Origin: Achromobacter spanius
GTDB taxonomy: Bacteria; Pseudomonadota; Gammaproteobacteria; Burkholderiales; Burkholderiaceae_B
NCBI RefSeq assembly: GCF_003994415.1
Contig: NZ_CP034689.1
Coordinates: 2,790,001 to 2,854,000 of the forward strand
Direction: 5' to 3'
Length of the DNA: 64,000 nt
Below, one piece after another: positions 10,549 through 19,783 of the stretch. The notes under the pieces are model-generated. The model ran no database searches. It had not been told where the DNA came from and saw nothing but the letters and a program-made list of their open reading frames with translations. Each line of letters opens with the position of its first letter. Position 1 is the first letter of the stretch. A program made the position numbers and the translations under genes.

Positions 10549-11143
10549 CCTGTTCGCGGCCCCGGTGCAGCCCGCCATGGTGACTGCCGGCGTTGACGAG
10601 GCGGGCCGTGGCCCGTTGGCGGGCGCCGTCTATGCGGCGGCGGTGATCCTGAACCCCGCGCGGCCCATCACCGGGCTGGCGGATTCCAAGGTGCTGAAGG
10701 CGGCCACCCGCGAAGCCCTGGCGCTTGAAATCCAGGAATACGCCTTGGCCTGGTGCGTGGCCAGCGCCAGCGTAGAAGAGATCGACACCCTGAATATTCT
10801 GCGCGCCACCATGTTGGCGATGCAGCGGGCAGTGCAGGGGCTGTCCATACCGGCGCAGCTTGCGCTGGTGGACGGCAACCAGGCGCCCAAGCTGGGCTGC
10901 ACGGTGCAGACCGTCATCAAGGGCGATGCCCTGGTGCCCGCCATTTCGGCGGCTTCCATCCTGGCCAAGACCGCGCGCGACGCCGATCTGCTGCGCCTGC
11001 ACAGCTTGTATCCGCAATATGCCTTCGACCAGCACAAGGGCTACGGCACCGCGCTGCACCTGCAAATGCTGCGCGAACATGGGCCCTGCGCCGAACATCG
11101 GCGCAGTTTTGCGCCCATCAAGGCATTCGGCCTGGCGACATGA
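10535..11143 (+). CDS. rnhB: Ribonuclease HII
   Basis: Endonuclease that cleaves the RNA strand of RNA-DNA hybrids and starts ribonucleotide excision repair. The active-site motif [14 protein letters not shown] supplies the first Asp and Glu. [12 protein letters not shown] provides the third acid, and [14 protein letters not shown] the fourth region. I chose the GTG at 10535, which overlaps the end of lpxB: GGAGG at 10524-10528 lies 6 nt upstream. The earlier in-frame ATG at 10442 would add about 31 residues unlike the family. This gives 202 aa, the normal size. The stop overlaps the next start (ATGA, 11140-11143). Confidence 0.95.
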   Translation: MEQPDLFAAPVQPAMVTAGVDEAGRGPLAGAVYAAAVILNPARPITGLADSKVLKAATREALALEIQEYALAWCVASASVEEIDTLNILRATMLAMQRAVQGLSIPAQLALVDGNQAPKLGCTVQTVIKGDALVPAISAASILAKTARDADLLRLHSLYPQYAFDQHKGYGTALHLQMLREHGPCAEHRRSFAPIKAFGLAT

Positions 11144-11928
11144 AGCACATCAGTTCCCGCGAGAACCCAGCCGTCAAGGCCCTGGCCAAGCTGGCCGGCA
11201 CGGCCGGCAAGCGCGGTGCGCCCGTCCTGCTTGATGGCGTGCACCTGTGCCAAGCCTGGTTGCAGCACCATGGCGCGCCCGATCAAGCGATTTTCGACGT
11301 TGATCGCCTGTCCCAGCCCGACATCGCCGCGCTTGCGGCTGCCGTGCCGGACGCGCGCTGCCTGGCGCTGGACGCGCGGCTGATGCAATCCTTGGCTAGC
11401 GTGGAAAGCGGGCAGGGGGTGGCGTTCCTGGTTACGCCGCCCGTTCTGGACATGCCGGTCACCGTGGAAGAGAACTGCGTTTTGTTCGATCGGATCCAGG
11501 ATCCCGGCAACGTTGGCACCTTGCTGCGCACCTGTGCCGCAGCCGGTGTGAAGCGGGTGTTTCTGGCAACCGGCACGGCGGCCGCCTGGTCGCCGAAAGT
11601 CTTGCGCAGCGGGCAGGGCGCCCATTTTTCGCTGTCCATCCACGAGCACGTTGACCTGACCGATCTGCTTGCGCAGTTGCGGGTGCCCTTGGTGGCCACG
11701 GCCCTGGATGGCGCGCAAAACCTGTATTCAGGAAGCCTGCCCCAACGGTGTGCGTGGGTTTTCGGGCATGAAGGCCAAGGCGTGGCGCCGGCGCTGCTGG
11801 CCGCGGCCAGCCTCAAGGTCTGCATCCCGCATGACATGGACGCGGTCGAGTCCTTGAACGTGGGCGCGGCGGCCGCGGTTTGCCTGTTCGAGCAACGCCG
11901 TCAGGCCTTGACCGCTTCGCCCGGCTGA
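11140..11928 (+). CDS. TrmH/SpoU-family RNA 2'-O-methyltransferase
   Basis: SPOUT-fold enzyme that methylates a ribose 2'-OH in rRNA or tRNA using S-adenosylmethionine. The N-terminal third (residues 1-100) resembles the substrate-binding domain of the family ([16 protein letters not shown]). The C-terminal trefoil-knot domain has the three motifs: [29 protein letters not shown] and [16 protein letters not shown]. The start ATG overlaps the rnhB stop by 4 nt. The exact RNA target cannot be read from the sequence, so I give no symbol. The product is 262 aa. Confidence 0.9.
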   Translation: MKHISSRENPAVKALAKLAGTAGKRGAPVLLDGVHLCQAWLQHHGAPDQAIFDVDRLSQPDIAALAAAVPDARCLALDARLMQSLASVESGQGVAFLVTPPVLDMPVTVEENCVLFDRIQDPGNVGTLLRTCAAAGVKRVFLATGTAAAWSPKVLRSGQGAHFSLSIHEHVDLTDLLAQLRVPLVATALDGAQNLYSGSLPQRCAWVFGHEGQGVAPALLAAASLKVCIPHDMDAVESLNVGAAAAVCLFEQRRQALTASPG

Positions 11929-12033
11929 TACGCGCCATCCAGCACCGCCGTACCGGACTCTGTCGCGACGCGGCATGTTTTGTAAAAGTCCGTCGTACTC
12001 ATATACTTCGCGCTTTGCAAATCCGAGGTGGCT

Positions 12034-12462
12034 ATGGCGTCATCGCTGTTTCATAGATTTCAGGTGCGCTTTGCGCGGCGCGCGCAGGGCCTGCTGCTGG
12101 CGTCTTGCGTCGTCGCGCTGGCGGGATGCATGTCGGTCAGCACGCAGAAGATCGGCATGGTTCCCGTGGCCGCGGCAGATCCCGTCTATACGATTCAACT
12201 CTCCAGGCTGGTCATCGCGGCGTTGCCGAACGAAAGCAGCGTAACGCTGCGGGCGGGCTCACAGTGGCGCCGTGTGGGCGCCTTGCCGCAGGGCGATGTC
12301 TACCGCGCCCAGGATGGCTTGTTCACGATTCAAACCCGGCGCCAGGGCGAGGCCTATCTGGTTGCCTCGTCTGGCCGACTGCTCGGTTTTTACTTGCCGG
12401 GCGAAAGCGCATACCTGCCGCTTACCCGTCCTGTGACTTTGCCCGTGGAGATGCGTCAATGA
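12034..12462 (+). CDS. Small lipoprotein of unknown function
   Basis: I do not recognise the family. The 142-residue product starts with a basic segment (FQVRFARRAQG) and a hydrophobic stretch ending in the lipobox LAGC with Cys32, so it should be exported and lipidated. The mature part has about 110 residues, predicted mostly as strands, including SVTLRAGSQWRRVGALPQG and GEAYLVASSGRLLGFYLPGE. I chose the ATG at 12034, 6 nt after GAGG, over the GTG at 12028. The next lipoprotein gene overlaps it by 4 nt, so the two are probably made together and may interact. Confidence 0.75.
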   Translation: MASSLFHRFQVRFARRAQGLLLASCVVALAGCMSVSTQKIGMVPVAAADPVYTIQLSRLVIAALPNESSVTLRAGSQWRRVGALPQGDVYRAQDGLFTIQTRRQGEAYLVASSGRLLGFYLPGESAYLPLTRPVTLPVEMRQ

Positions 12463-12929
12463 AGTCGTGGTTCAAAGGCTTGGCGGCAGCCGCCATCGTC
12501 ACCGTGCTGGCGGGTTGCGCCGGAGGCAAGTATGAAGCGCTGCAAGGCAGCATCCCGCCTATTGCGCAGGGAAATGGCCGCATCTATTTCTATCAGCCGC
12601 AGGCGGCCAATCTGGCAGCCGCGCAGCAGAAGATGCGCGTCAATGGTGAAGTGGTCGGGCGTAACAAGCCGGGCGCGTTCTTCTTTGTTGACCGGCCTGC
12701 TGGCAGCTACGTCGTCACCAACCTGTACTGGACCGGCGACGGCGTGAGCTTCATGCTGGACCCCGGCCAGTCGCGCTATATCCGGGTCATGGCCGAGGTG
12801 TATGGCGCCACGGGGGCCGTGGGCAATCTGTCGATGCGCCTGGTTGATCCGCCCGAACTGGCGGAAAGCGAAATGCGCGGCCTGCGCTATTGGGGGGCTG
12901 CCAGCCCCGAACGGGTGCCAGGCCTGTAA
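12459..12929 (+). CDS. DUF2846-like lipoprotein
   Basis: The 156-residue product has a signal peptide ending in the lipobox LAGC (Cys at about residue 22). The mature region begins with IAQGNGRIYFYQPQAANLA, then MRVNGEVVGRNKPGAFFFVD and PAGSYVVTNLYWTGDGVSF. This pattern (GRIYFYR, a short residue run, then an inherited name-like VNG..VG and D.PAG.Y) resembles the DUF2846 family of small envelope proteins, whose role is unknown. The ATG lies inside the stop of the preceding lipoprotein gene (overlap 12459-12462), so they form a two-gene unit. Confidence 0.75.
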   Translation: MKSWFKGLAAAAIVTVLAGCAGGKYEALQGSIPPIAQGNGRIYFYQPQAANLAAAQQKMRVNGEVVGRNKPGAFFFVDRPAGSYVVTNLYWTGDGVSFMLDPGQSRYIRVMAEVYGATGAVGNLSMRLVDPPELAESEMRGLRYWGAASPERVPGL

Positions 12930-12959
12930 GGCAATGAGCGGTCAACCCGCTCAGCCCGC

Positions 12960-13787
12960 TCAACCCCGATCCAGCCCCACTTCCTGCAGCACCGTCGTGG
13001 CGATCTCTTCGATTGACTTGGTGGTGCTGGACAGCCACGAAATGCCCTCGCGGCGCATCATGCGTTCGGCTTCGGCCACTTCGTAGCGGCACTGCTCAAG
13101 CTGCGCATAGCGGCTGTTGGGACGGCGTTCGTTACGCACTTCGGCCAGGCGTTCGGGCTGGATGGACAGGCCGAACAGCTTGCCGCGGTGCGGAGCGATG
13201 GTTGAGGGCAGGGTGCCGCGCTCGAAGTCATCAGGCGTCAGCGGGAAGTTGGCAGCCTTGATGGCGTACTGCATGGCCAGGTACAGGCTGGTGGGCGTCT
13301 TGCCGCAGCGCGACACGCCCACCAGGATGACGTCGGCCTGGTCCAGTTGATTGACGAACTGGCCATCGTCATGCGCCAGGCTGAAATTGATGGCGTCGAT
13401 CCGGGTGCGGTATTTCTCGGAATTGGCCTGCATGTGCGAGCGGCCGATGGAATGGCTGGACTTCAAGCCCAGCGCCTGTTCGATATGGCTGACGAAGGTG
13501 CCGAACAGGTCCATGAAAATGCCGTTCGCCTGGCGAACACGCGCCAGGATCTCGGGGTTGACCAGGGTGCTGAACACGATGGGGGGCACGCCGGCTTCAA
13601 GCGCGCTGCGGTCGATGCGCATGGCGACCTCGGCCGCCTTTTCCAGTGTGTCGACAAAAGGCAGCCGGATCGGCTTGAATTCCACCTCTTCGAACTGGGA
13701 CAGCACCGACTGGCTGAAGGTCTCGGCGGTGATGCCGGTACTGTCGGAAACGATGTATACCGTGCGTGCGATCGGGGTAGATGTCAT
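12960..13787 (-). CDS. ppsR: PEP synthase regulatory kinase/pyrophosphorylase
   Basis: DUF299-family bifunctional enzyme. It inactivates PEP synthase by ADP-dependent phosphorylation of a threonine and reactivates it by Pi-dependent dephosphorylation. The P-loop-like motif [13 protein letters not shown] (about residues 156-168) is diagnostic, as are the N-terminal [15 protein letters not shown] and the segment [15 protein letters not shown]. At 275 aa it is normal. It is divergently transcribed from ppsA, its known substrate, across a 180-bp spacer, which supports the assignment strongly. Confidence 0.95.
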   Translation of the reverse strand: MTSTPIARTVYIVSDSTGITAETFSQSVLSQFEEVEFKPIRLPFVDTLEKAAEVAMRIDRSALEAGVPPIVFSTLVNPEILARVRQANGIFMDLFGTFVSHIEQALGLKSSHSIGRSHMQANSEKYRTRIDAINFSLAHDDGQFVNQLDQADVILVGVSRCGKTPTSLYLAMQYAIKAANFPLTPDDFERGTLPSTIAPHRGKLFGLSIQPERLAEVRNERRPNSRYAQLEQCRYEVAEAERMMRREGISWLSSTTKSIEEIATTVLQEVGLDRG

Positions 13788-13900
13788 GTGTAAAAAATTC
13801 CAACCAGTCAGATAGCCGAGGGTACTCCACCGAGTACAATCAGGCCCCTATAAGTCACCCCAAGGGCGGTCCAAGGCCAGTTTGGTCAGCGTCTGAAAAA

Positions 13901-13914
13901 GCGGAATTTTCCGC
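13901..13914. promoter_or_regulatory. Inverted repeat in the ppsR/ppsA spacer
   Basis: GCGGAA at 13901-13906 and TTCCGC at 13909-13914 form a perfect 6-bp inverted repeat separated by TT. It lies about 55 bp upstream of the ppsA start, in the only spacer shared by ppsA and ppsR. It could be an operator for either gene. No regulator is identified, and a match this short can arise by chance. Confidence 0.3.
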
Positions 13915-13967
13915 CGATTCGTGCTTTGACCTAACTCGCTTTCATTCCATTGTAAAAGGTGACTTCA

Positions 13968-16334
13968 ATGTCGTATGTTGTTTTGTTCGAGCAGCTCCGC
14001 ATGACGGACGTGGACTCGGTAGGAGGCAAGAACGCATCACTAGGCGAAATGATCAGCCAGCTGTCTGGCGCGGGCGTCCGCGTGCCGGGCGGCTTTGCCA
14101 CGACCGCCGACGCTTTCCGCGATTTCCTGAAAGCCTCGGGCCTGGACCAGCGCATTGCTGAACGCCTGACCACGCTGAACCCCGAAGACGTGCGCGAACT
14201 GGCCAACGCCGGCGCGCAGATCCGCCAATGGATCGTCGAAGCGCCGTTCTCGGCTGAATTCGAAGCACAAATCCGTGCAGCCTTTGCCAAGCTCGACGCT
14301 GACGGCAAGGGCTCGTTTGCCGTGCGCTCGTCCGCCACGGCGGAAGATCTGCCCGACGCGTCCTTCGCCGGCCAGCAGGAAACCTTCCTGAACGTCGTGG
14401 GCATCGACGACGTGCTGGACAAGATCCGCCACGTGTTCGCGTCGCTGTACAACGACCGCGCCATTTCCTATCGCGTGCACAAGGGTTACGCCCACGCCGA
14501 TGTGGCCTTGTCGGCCGGCATCCAGCGCATGGTGCGTTCCGACAAGGGCAGCGCCGGCGTCATGTTCACCATCGACACCGAATCGGGTTTTGAAGACGTC
14601 GTGTTCATCACGTCGTCCTATGGCCTGGGCGAAACCGTGGTGCAAGGCGCCGTCAACCCCGACGAGTTCTACGTCTTCAAGCCCACGCTGGCGCAAGGCA
14701 AGTTCCCCATCGTTGGCCGCCGCATTGGCTCCAAGCTGATCAAGATGGAATTCGACCCGGAGCGTCCGGAAGGCCGCGCCGTGCGTACCGTTGACGTGCC
14801 CGTGTCCGAGCGCAACCGCTATTCGCTGACCGACGACGAGGTCAATGAACTGGCCCGCTACGCGGTCATCATCGAACAGCACTACAAGCGCCCGATGGAC
14901 ATCGAATGGGGCCGTGATGGTGTCGACGGCAAGATCTACATCCTGCAAGCGCGCCCGGAAACGGTGAAGTCGCAGCAAGGCGTGAACGATGTGCAGCAAC
15001 GCTACCGCCTGAAGGCCACCGGCCAGGTCCTGATCACCGGCCGCGCAATCGGCCAGAAGATCGGCGCAGGCCCCGTGCGCGTGGTGGGCGACATCTCCGA
15101 CATGGACAAGGTCCAGCCGGGCGACGTGCTGGTCACCGACATGACGGATCCCAACTGGGAACCTGTGATGAAGCGTGCCGCGGCCATCGTGACGAACCGT
15201 GGCGGCCGTACCTGCCACGCCGCGATCATCGCGCGCGAGCTGGGCATTCCGGCTGTCGTGGGTTGCGGTAACGCCACCGACCTGCTGAAGGAAGGTCAGG
15301 CCGTGACCGTGTCTTGCGCGGAAGGCGACGAAGGCCGCATCTATGACGGCCTGATCGAAACCGAAGTGGAAGAAGTGCGCCGTGGCGAAATGCCCGCCAT
15401 CGATCTGAAGATCATGATGAACGTGGGCAACCCGCAACTGGCCTTCGACTTCGCGCAGATCCCGAACGGCGGCGTCGGCCTGGCGCGCCTGGAATTCATC
15501 ATCAACAACAACATCGGCATCCACCCGAAGGCAGTCCTGGACTACCCGAATGTGGACGGCGAACTGAAGAAGGCCGTGGAATCGGCTGCCCGTGGGCACG
15601 CCAGCCCGCGCGCGTTCTTCGTTGAAAAGATGGCGGAAGGCGTGGCGACGATTGCCGCCGCGTTCTACCCCAAGCCGGTCATCGTGCGCATGTCGGACTT
15701 CAAGTCCAACGAATACCGCAAGCTGGTGGGTGGTTCGCGCTACGAGCCCGAGGAAGAGAACCCCATGCTGGGCTTCCGTGGCGCATCGCGCTACATCGCC
15801 GAGGACTTCGCCGAGTGCTTCCGCATGGAATGCGAAGCGCTGAAGAAGGTTCGCGACGACATGGGCCTGACCAACGTTGAAATCATGGTGCCGTTCGTGC
15901 GCACGCTGGGTCAGGCCGAAAAGGTTGTGAACCTGCTGGCCAAGCACGGTCTGGCTCGCGGTGAAAACGGCCTGAAGCTGATCATGATGTGCGAAGTGCC
16001 GTCCAACGCCATCCTGGCCGATGAATTCCTGCAATTCTTCGACGGTTTCTCGATCGGTTCCAACGACATGACCCAGCTCACGCTGGGCCTGGACCGCGAT
16101 TCCGGCATGGAGCTCCTGGCCGCTGACTTCGACGAACGCGACGAAGCCGTGAAGTTCATGCTGCGCCGCGCGATCAAGGCTTGCCTGGCCGCCAACAAGT
16201 ACGTGGGTATCTGCGGCCAGGGCCCCAGCGACCACCCGGACTTCGCGCAATGGTTGAAGGACGAGGGCATTCTGTCGATGTCGCTCAACCCGGATACCGT
16301 TGTCGACACCTGGCAGCGCCTGGCCAAGCAATAA
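13968..16334 (+). CDS. ppsA: Phosphoenolpyruvate synthase
   Basis: Converts pyruvate, ATP and water to PEP, AMP and Pi, opening gluconeogenesis from three-carbon compounds. Domains: ATP-grasp nucleotide-binding domain (residues 1-340, with [11 protein letters not shown] and [20 protein letters not shown]); the swivelling phosphohistidine domain with [21 protein letters not shown], where His417 is the phosphocarrier; and the C-terminal TIM-barrel PEP/pyruvate domain, with [12 protein letters not shown] and a closing CGQGPSDHP motif. The threonine just upstream of the catalytic histidine is the residue that PpsR modifies in this family. The ATG at 13968 follows AAAGGTGA by 6 nt; an in-frame GTG lies 9 nt earlier. 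The product is 788 aa. Confidence 0.97.
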   Translation: MSYVVLFEQLRMTDVDSVGGKNASLGEMISQLSGAGVRVPGGFATTADAFRDFLKASGLDQRIAERLTTLNPEDVRELANAGAQIRQWIVEAPFSAEFEAQIRAAFAKLDADGKGSFAVRSSATAEDLPDASFAGQQETFLNVVGIDDVLDKIRHVFASLYNDRAISYRVHKGYAHADVALSAGIQRMVRSDKGSAGVMFTIDTESGFEDVVFITSSYGLGETVVQGAVNPDEFYVFKPTLAQGKFPIVGRRIGSKLIKMEFDPERPEGRAVRTVDVPVSERNRYSLTDDEVNELARYAVIIEQHYKRPMDIEWGRDGVDGKIYILQARPETVKSQQGVNDVQQRYRLKATGQVLITGRAIGQKIGAGPVRVVGDISDMDKVQPGDVLVTDMTDPNWEPVMKRAAAIVTNRGGRTCHAAIIARELGIPAVVGCGNATDLLKEGQAVTVSCAEGDEGRIYDGLIETEVEEVRRGEMPAIDLKIMMNVGNPQLAFDFAQIPNGGVGLARLEFIINNNIGIHPKAVLDYPNVDGELKKAVESAARGHASPRAFFVEKMAEGVATIAAAFYPKPVIVRMSDFKSNEYRKLVGGSRYEPEEENPMLGFRGASRYIAEDFAECFRMECEALKKVRDDMGLTNVEIMVPFVRTLGQAEKVVNLLAKHGLARGENGLKLIMMCEVPSNAILADEFLQFFDGFSIGSNDMTQLTLGLDRDSGMELLAADFDERDEAVKFMLRRAIKACLAANKYVGICGQGPSDHPDFAQWLKDEGILSMSLNPDTVVDTWQRLAKQ

Positions 16335-16352
16335 GCGGCTGGCAGTTCCAAC

Positions 16353-16388
16353 AAAAAACCCCGCGTCCGATCAGGACGCGGGGTTTTT
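16353..16388. terminator. Bidirectional rho-independent terminator
   Basis: A perfect 10-bp stem (CCCCGCGTCC at 16359-16368 with GGACGCGGGG at 16374-16383) closes a GATCA loop. It is preceded by six A and followed by TTTTT, so it has a U-tract in both directions. It sits between the convergent ppsA and the AraC-MGMT gene and should terminate both. Confidence 0.9.
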
Positions 16389-16429
16389 GCTTGTGGGCGC
16401 GAAGAACGGGCGCGAAGAACGGGCGTGTA

Positions 16430-17305
16430 TTAGGCCGCTTTCAATTCACGCGCGATCAATTCGCGCTTGCGGTCGATGCCCCAGCGGTAACCCGCCATCG
16501 ACCCGTCGGTGCGTACCACGCGGTGGCAGGGAATGGCCAGCGCGATGCTGTTGGTGGCGCAAGCGCGCGCCACCGCGCGTACGGCGCGGGGCGCACCGAT
16601 GCGTTCGGCCACCTGCGTGTACGTGGCCGTAGTGCCCACGGGAATGTCCCGCAACGCTTCCCACACACGGTGCTGAAAGGCGGTGCCGCGCACGTCCAAT
16701 GGCAGGTCCAGCCCGCGCGACGGGTCTTCGACGAAGCTCACCACGGCGGCCACCCAGGTTTCGAACTCAGCGTCCGCGCCGATCAGGCGGGCGGCCTTGA
16801 AGCGGTCTTGCAGGTTACGAACCAATTGTTCGGGGTCGGCGTCCAGCGATATGTCGCAGATGCCCGTGCCGGTGGCCGCCACCAGCAGCGCGCCCAGCGA
16901 ACATTGCGCCACGGCGAAGCGGATGTCGATGCCGGCGCCGTTCTTGCGAAAGGCGGTGGGGGTCATGCCCAGAATGGCGGGGGCGGCTTCGTAGAACCGG
17001 CCGCTGGAGTTGAAGCCCGCGTCGTACATGGCGTCGGTGACGCTGGCGCTGCTTTCAAGTTGCTGGCGCGCCCGGGCAGCGCGCAGCGCGTTGGCGTAGG
17101 CCTTGGGCGTAACACCCGTGGCCGCCTTGAACACGCGGTGAAAGTGAAAGCGGCTCATGCCGGCTTGTTCGGCCAGCGTGGTCAGGTCGGGCGGCTGCTC
17201 CGCCTCAAGGGCGCGGCAGGCGCGTTCGACCACGCTGGCGTGTTGCTTGCTTAACGAGGCGGCGGCGGATTGCTGTGTGCTCGAGGGGGCTGCGGCGGGG
17301 CTCAT
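16430..17305 (-). CDS. AraC-type regulator fused to O6-methylguanine-DNA methyltransferase (Ada-like)
   Basis: Fusion of an AraC helix-turn-helix domain (about residues 20-115: DLTTLAEQAGMSRFHFHRVF, then a second helix pair ending MTPTAFRKNG) with a methyltransferase domain. The latter accepts alkyl groups from O6-methylguanine on Cys260 in AIPCHRVV and also has FQHRVWEALRDIPVGTTATY. Full Ada proteins start with a zinc-binding domain with four cysteines (FRPCKRC), which senses methylphosphotriesters. That domain is absent here: none of the residues before the AraC domain are cysteines. The start at 17305 has AGGAGT 5 nt upstream. It may therefore be a repair enzyme with altered or no Ada-type induction. 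Confidence 0.88.
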   Translation of the reverse strand: MSPAAAPSSTQQSAAASLSKQHASVVERACRALEAEQPPDLTTLAEQAGMSRFHFHRVFKAATGVTPKAYANALRAARARQQLESSASVTDAMYDAGFNSSGRFYEAAPAILGMTPTAFRKNGAGIDIRFAVAQCSLGALLVAATGTGICDISLDADPEQLVRNLQDRFKAARLIGADAEFETWVAAVVSFVEDPSRGLDLPLDVRGTAFQHRVWEALRDIPVGTTATYTQVAERIGAPRAVRAVARACATNSIALAIPCHRVVRTDGSMAGYRWGIDRKRELIARELKAA

Positions 17306-17399
17306 CGATGACTCCTGACATGCGCGTAATGGATTGCGCTTTAGGTTCATGGTCTCAGGCGCCGTCCAGCCCCGCACTCCGGATGTTGCGCGCGGCCGC

Positions 17400-18137
17400 T
17401 CAGGCGGGCGCGTAGGCGTCCAGGAAGCGGCGCAGCAGCTCGCCCGCCACGGGGGTGGCGCGCACGTTGGCCGTCAAGTCGGGCATGTCGAGGTTTTCGG
17501 CGGCGTAACGGCGGCTGTAGCGGTCCAGATGGGCCCGAACAAAATCAGGGCCGAATTCGGGATGGAACTGGGTGGAAAAGACGTTGCGGCCGATGCGGAT
17601 CATCTGGTGCTCGTCCAGGTCCGAACGCGCCAGCACGGCCGAGCCGGGCGGCGGTTGCAGCACGGTCTGGGCATGCAGCATCTGCGCGGGAAAGGTGCGG
17701 GGCAGGCCAGCCAGCAGCTTGTCGCCGGAGGCTGGCGGCAGCAGTTCGACGGTTTGCGTGCCGACTTCGCGGCCCGCCGGGTTATAGCCCACCTTGCCGC
17801 CCAACGCATACGCCAGCAACTGGTGGCCGTAGCACACGCCGAACATGGGGAGTTCTGCCGCTGCCGCTTCGCGCAACCAGGCGGCGGTGTCTTCGCTCCA
17901 GGGTTCCTTGTCCGTGACCATGGCGGGCGAACCCGTGATCAGCGCAGCGCGGTAGTGGGCGGGGGGCTGGGGGCGCTGGCCTTCATGCACCGAGACAATC
18001 TCGACGGCGTCGGCGGCCAGGCCAGCGGCTTCTTTCAATTGTTCGGCATAGCCGCCGAACTGGCTTTTAAGCATGTCTTCCGGATCGCCGGTGTGCAGGA
18101 TCAAGACGGGCAGGGCAGGGGATATTGCAGCGGTCAT
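17400..18137 (-). CDS. Class I glutamine amidotransferase (GMP-synthase-like domain)
   Basis: Stand-alone class I glutamine amidotransferase of 245 aa. The nucleophile Cys102 is in MFGVCYGHQLLAYALGG. The partner His and Glu lie in FSTQFHPEFGPDF. Free-standing members hydrolyse glutamine or gamma-glutamyl compounds, for example in polyamine breakdown (PuuD-like) or as YfeJ/GuaA-like proteins. The substrate cannot be told from sequence. No synthase partner gene is next to it. I placed the start at the ATG at 18137, since upstream residues in the open frame do not look like this family; the ribosome site is weak. Confidence 0.82.
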   Translation of the reverse strand: MTAAISPALPVLILHTGDPEDMLKSQFGGYAEQLKEAAGLAADAVEIVSVHEGQRPQPPAHYRAALITGSPAMVTDKEPWSEDTAAWLREAAAAELPMFGVCYGHQLLAYALGGKVGYNPAGREVGTQTVELLPPASGDKLLAGLPRTFPAQMLHAQTVLQPPPGSAVLARSDLDEHQMIRIGRNVFSTQFHPEFGPDFVRAHLDRYSRRYAAENLDMPDLTANVRATPVAGELLRRFLDAYAPA

Positions 18138-18305
18138 GGATAGGTGTGCTTGGAATAGGCCGACACGGGCAATCCGGGTGGGATCGGCGCGCCAGGGCAC
18201 ATCATAATCCAGCGCAAATGTTCTTGATGTGGCCGCCTTACCCGTTGCGTCCCGGAAATACGTACAATCCGCACACGACTCATCCTTTCGGGCGGCATTA
18301 CAACT

Positions 18306-18743
18306 ATGTGGATCTGGCTGGGATTGGCCGCGCTGGCCCTTATCGGGGAATTGGCGACGGGTACTTTCTATCTGCTGCTGGTGGCCTTGGGGCTCGCGGC
18401 GGCAGGGGCCGCCGCCTGGTTTGGCAGTGGCCTGGAATGGCAATTGGTGGCGTGCGGCGTGGTGTTGCTGCTGGGCTTGCTGGTGTTGCGCAAGACACGC
18501 GTCTTGAAAAAGCGCGAAGTCAATTCCGCGCGTAACGCCGATGTGAATCTGGACATCGGCCAGACGGTTTCCGTGGATTCGTGGTCCGAACACGGCACCA
18601 CCCGCGTCTGGTATCGCGGCGCCCATTGGCAGGCCGAACTGGCGCCGGGGCAAGCACCCGCCGCTGGCGAATACATCATTACCGAACTGCGCGGTTCGAC
18701 CCTGGTGCTGACGCCCCTGGGCGCGCCGGGTACGGCTAGGTAG
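18306..18743 (+). CDS. NfeD-like membrane protein
   Basis: A 145-residue protein with two or three N-terminal membrane helices (about residues 1-62) and a C-terminal OB-fold domain, ending in GEYIITELRGSTLVLTPL, as in short NfeD proteins (NfeD1b type). These proteins pair with SPFH-domain proteins in membrane microdomains. Here the SPFH gene follows 88 nt downstream on the same strand, which fits that partnership. The product probably has a structural or quality-control role; no catalytic residues are visible. Confidence 0.85.
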   Translation: MWIWLGLAALALIGELATGTFYLLLVALGLAAAGAAAWFGSGLEWQLVACGVVLLLGLLVLRKTRVLKKREVNSARNADVNLDIGQTVSVDSWSEHGTTRVWYRGAHWQAELAPGQAPAAGEYIITELRGSTLVLTPLGAPGTAR

Positions 18744-18747
18744 AACC

Positions 18748-18800
18748 GGACCGCGCCACGCGCGGTCCGCAAGGCGCTCTTGGCTTCTGGCCAGAGCGCC
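18748..18800. repeat. Two tandem hairpins between the nfeD-like gene and the SPFH gene
   Basis: The first hairpin pairs GGACCGCG (18748-18755) with CGCGGTCC (18761-18768). The second pairs GGCGCTCT (18773-18780) with AGAGCGCC (18793-18800). Neither has a T-tract, so rho-independent termination is unlikely. They may stabilise or process the transcript between the two partner genes. This is inference only. Confidence 0.45.
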
Positions 18801-18831
18801 AACGCATTTACTCCAGGAGAGGTTCCAAATC

Positions 18832-19758
18832 ATGATCGATACATCCACTATCGTCCTGCTCGTTGTTGTCGCGCTGGCGGTCCTGATCGTCATCAAGTCG
18901 ATTGCCATCGTGCCGCAACAGCATGCCTGGGTGGTCGAACGCCTGGGTAAGTTCGACCGCGTGCTGTCGCCTGGCGCGGGCTTTGTCATTCCGTTTATCG
19001 AGCGCGTGGCCTACAAGCATTCGCTGAAGGAAATCCCGCTGGACGTGCCCAGCCAGGTTTGCATCACGCGCGACAACACGCAACTGCAGGTGGATGGCGT
19101 GCTGTACTTCCAGGTGACCGACCCGATGCGCGCGTCGTACGGTTCGTCGAACTACATTTCCGCCATCACGCAGTTGTCACAAACCACGCTGCGTTCGGTC
19201 ATCGGCAAGATGGAACTGGACCGCACCTTTGAAGAACGCGATTCGATCAACAGCAACATCGTGTCGTCGCTGGACGAGGCCGCGCTGAATTGGGGCGTGA
19301 AGGTGCTGCGTTACGAGATCAAGGACTTGACGCCGCCCAACGAGATCCTGCGTTCGATGCAGGCGCAGATTACCGCCGAGCGTGAAAAGCGCGCGCTGAT
19401 CGCGGCCTCGGAAGGCCGCCGCCAGGAACAGATCAACATCGCCACTGGCGAACGCGAAGCCGCCATCGCCCGTTCGGAAGGCGAAAAACAGGCGCAGATC
19501 AACCAGGCGCAAGGTGAGGCCGCCGCGGTACTGGCCATTGCCGAAGCCACCGCCAAGGCCATTACGCAGGTGGCCGACGCGGTGCGTCAGCCGGGCGGCA
19601 TGGAAGCCGTCAACCTGAAGGTGGCCGAGCGCTACGTGGAAGCGTTCGCCAATGTGGCCAAGGAAGGCAACACGCTGATCCTGCCGGCCAATATGTCGGA
19701 CGTGGGCGGCATGATCGCCTCGGCCATGACCATCGTGAAAGCCACGCGCAACACCTGA
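18832..19758 (+). CDS. SPFH/Band 7 membrane protein (QmcA/paraslipin type)
   Basis: The N-terminal membrane anchor is at residues 5-27. It is followed by a stomatin/prohibitin/flotillin (SPFH) domain beginning VPQQHAWVVERLGKFDRVLSPG and including YKHSLKEIPLDVPSQVCITRD. A long alpha-helical coiled coil rich in Ala, Glu and Gln occupies about residues 170-245 (REKRALIAASEGRRQEQI and onward). The length of 308 aa matches QmcA and paraslipins. SPFH proteins form ring-like assemblies at membranes and regulate proteases such as FtsH. The upstream NfeD-like gene is the expected partner. A ribosome site (CCAGGAGAGG) precedes the ATG. Confidence 0.9.
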   Translation: MIDTSTIVLLVVVALAVLIVIKSIAIVPQQHAWVVERLGKFDRVLSPGAGFVIPFIERVAYKHSLKEIPLDVPSQVCITRDNTQLQVDGVLYFQVTDPMRASYGSSNYISAITQLSQTTLRSVIGKMELDRTFEERDSINSNIVSSLDEAALNWGVKVLRYEIKDLTPPNEILRSMQAQITAEREKRALIAASEGRRQEQINIATGEREAAIARSEGEKQAQINQAQGEAAAVLAIAEATAKAITQVADAVRQPGGMEAVNLKVAERYVEAFANVAKEGNTLILPANMSDVGGMIASAMTIVKATRNT

Positions 19759-19783
19759 CCCCGCGCTTCGCGGCGCGCCACCC

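Noticed and set aside
12935..12953. Small hairpin TGAGCGG/CCGCTCA between the second lipoprotein and ppsR
   Set aside because: Only a 7-bp stem with no T-tract; too weak to call a terminator between these convergent genes.
14040..16331. Very long open frame (763 codons) antisense to ppsA
   Set aside because: It is a codon-bias shadow of ppsA with low-complexity His/Val/Gly/Arg-rich content; the plus-strand gene is certain.
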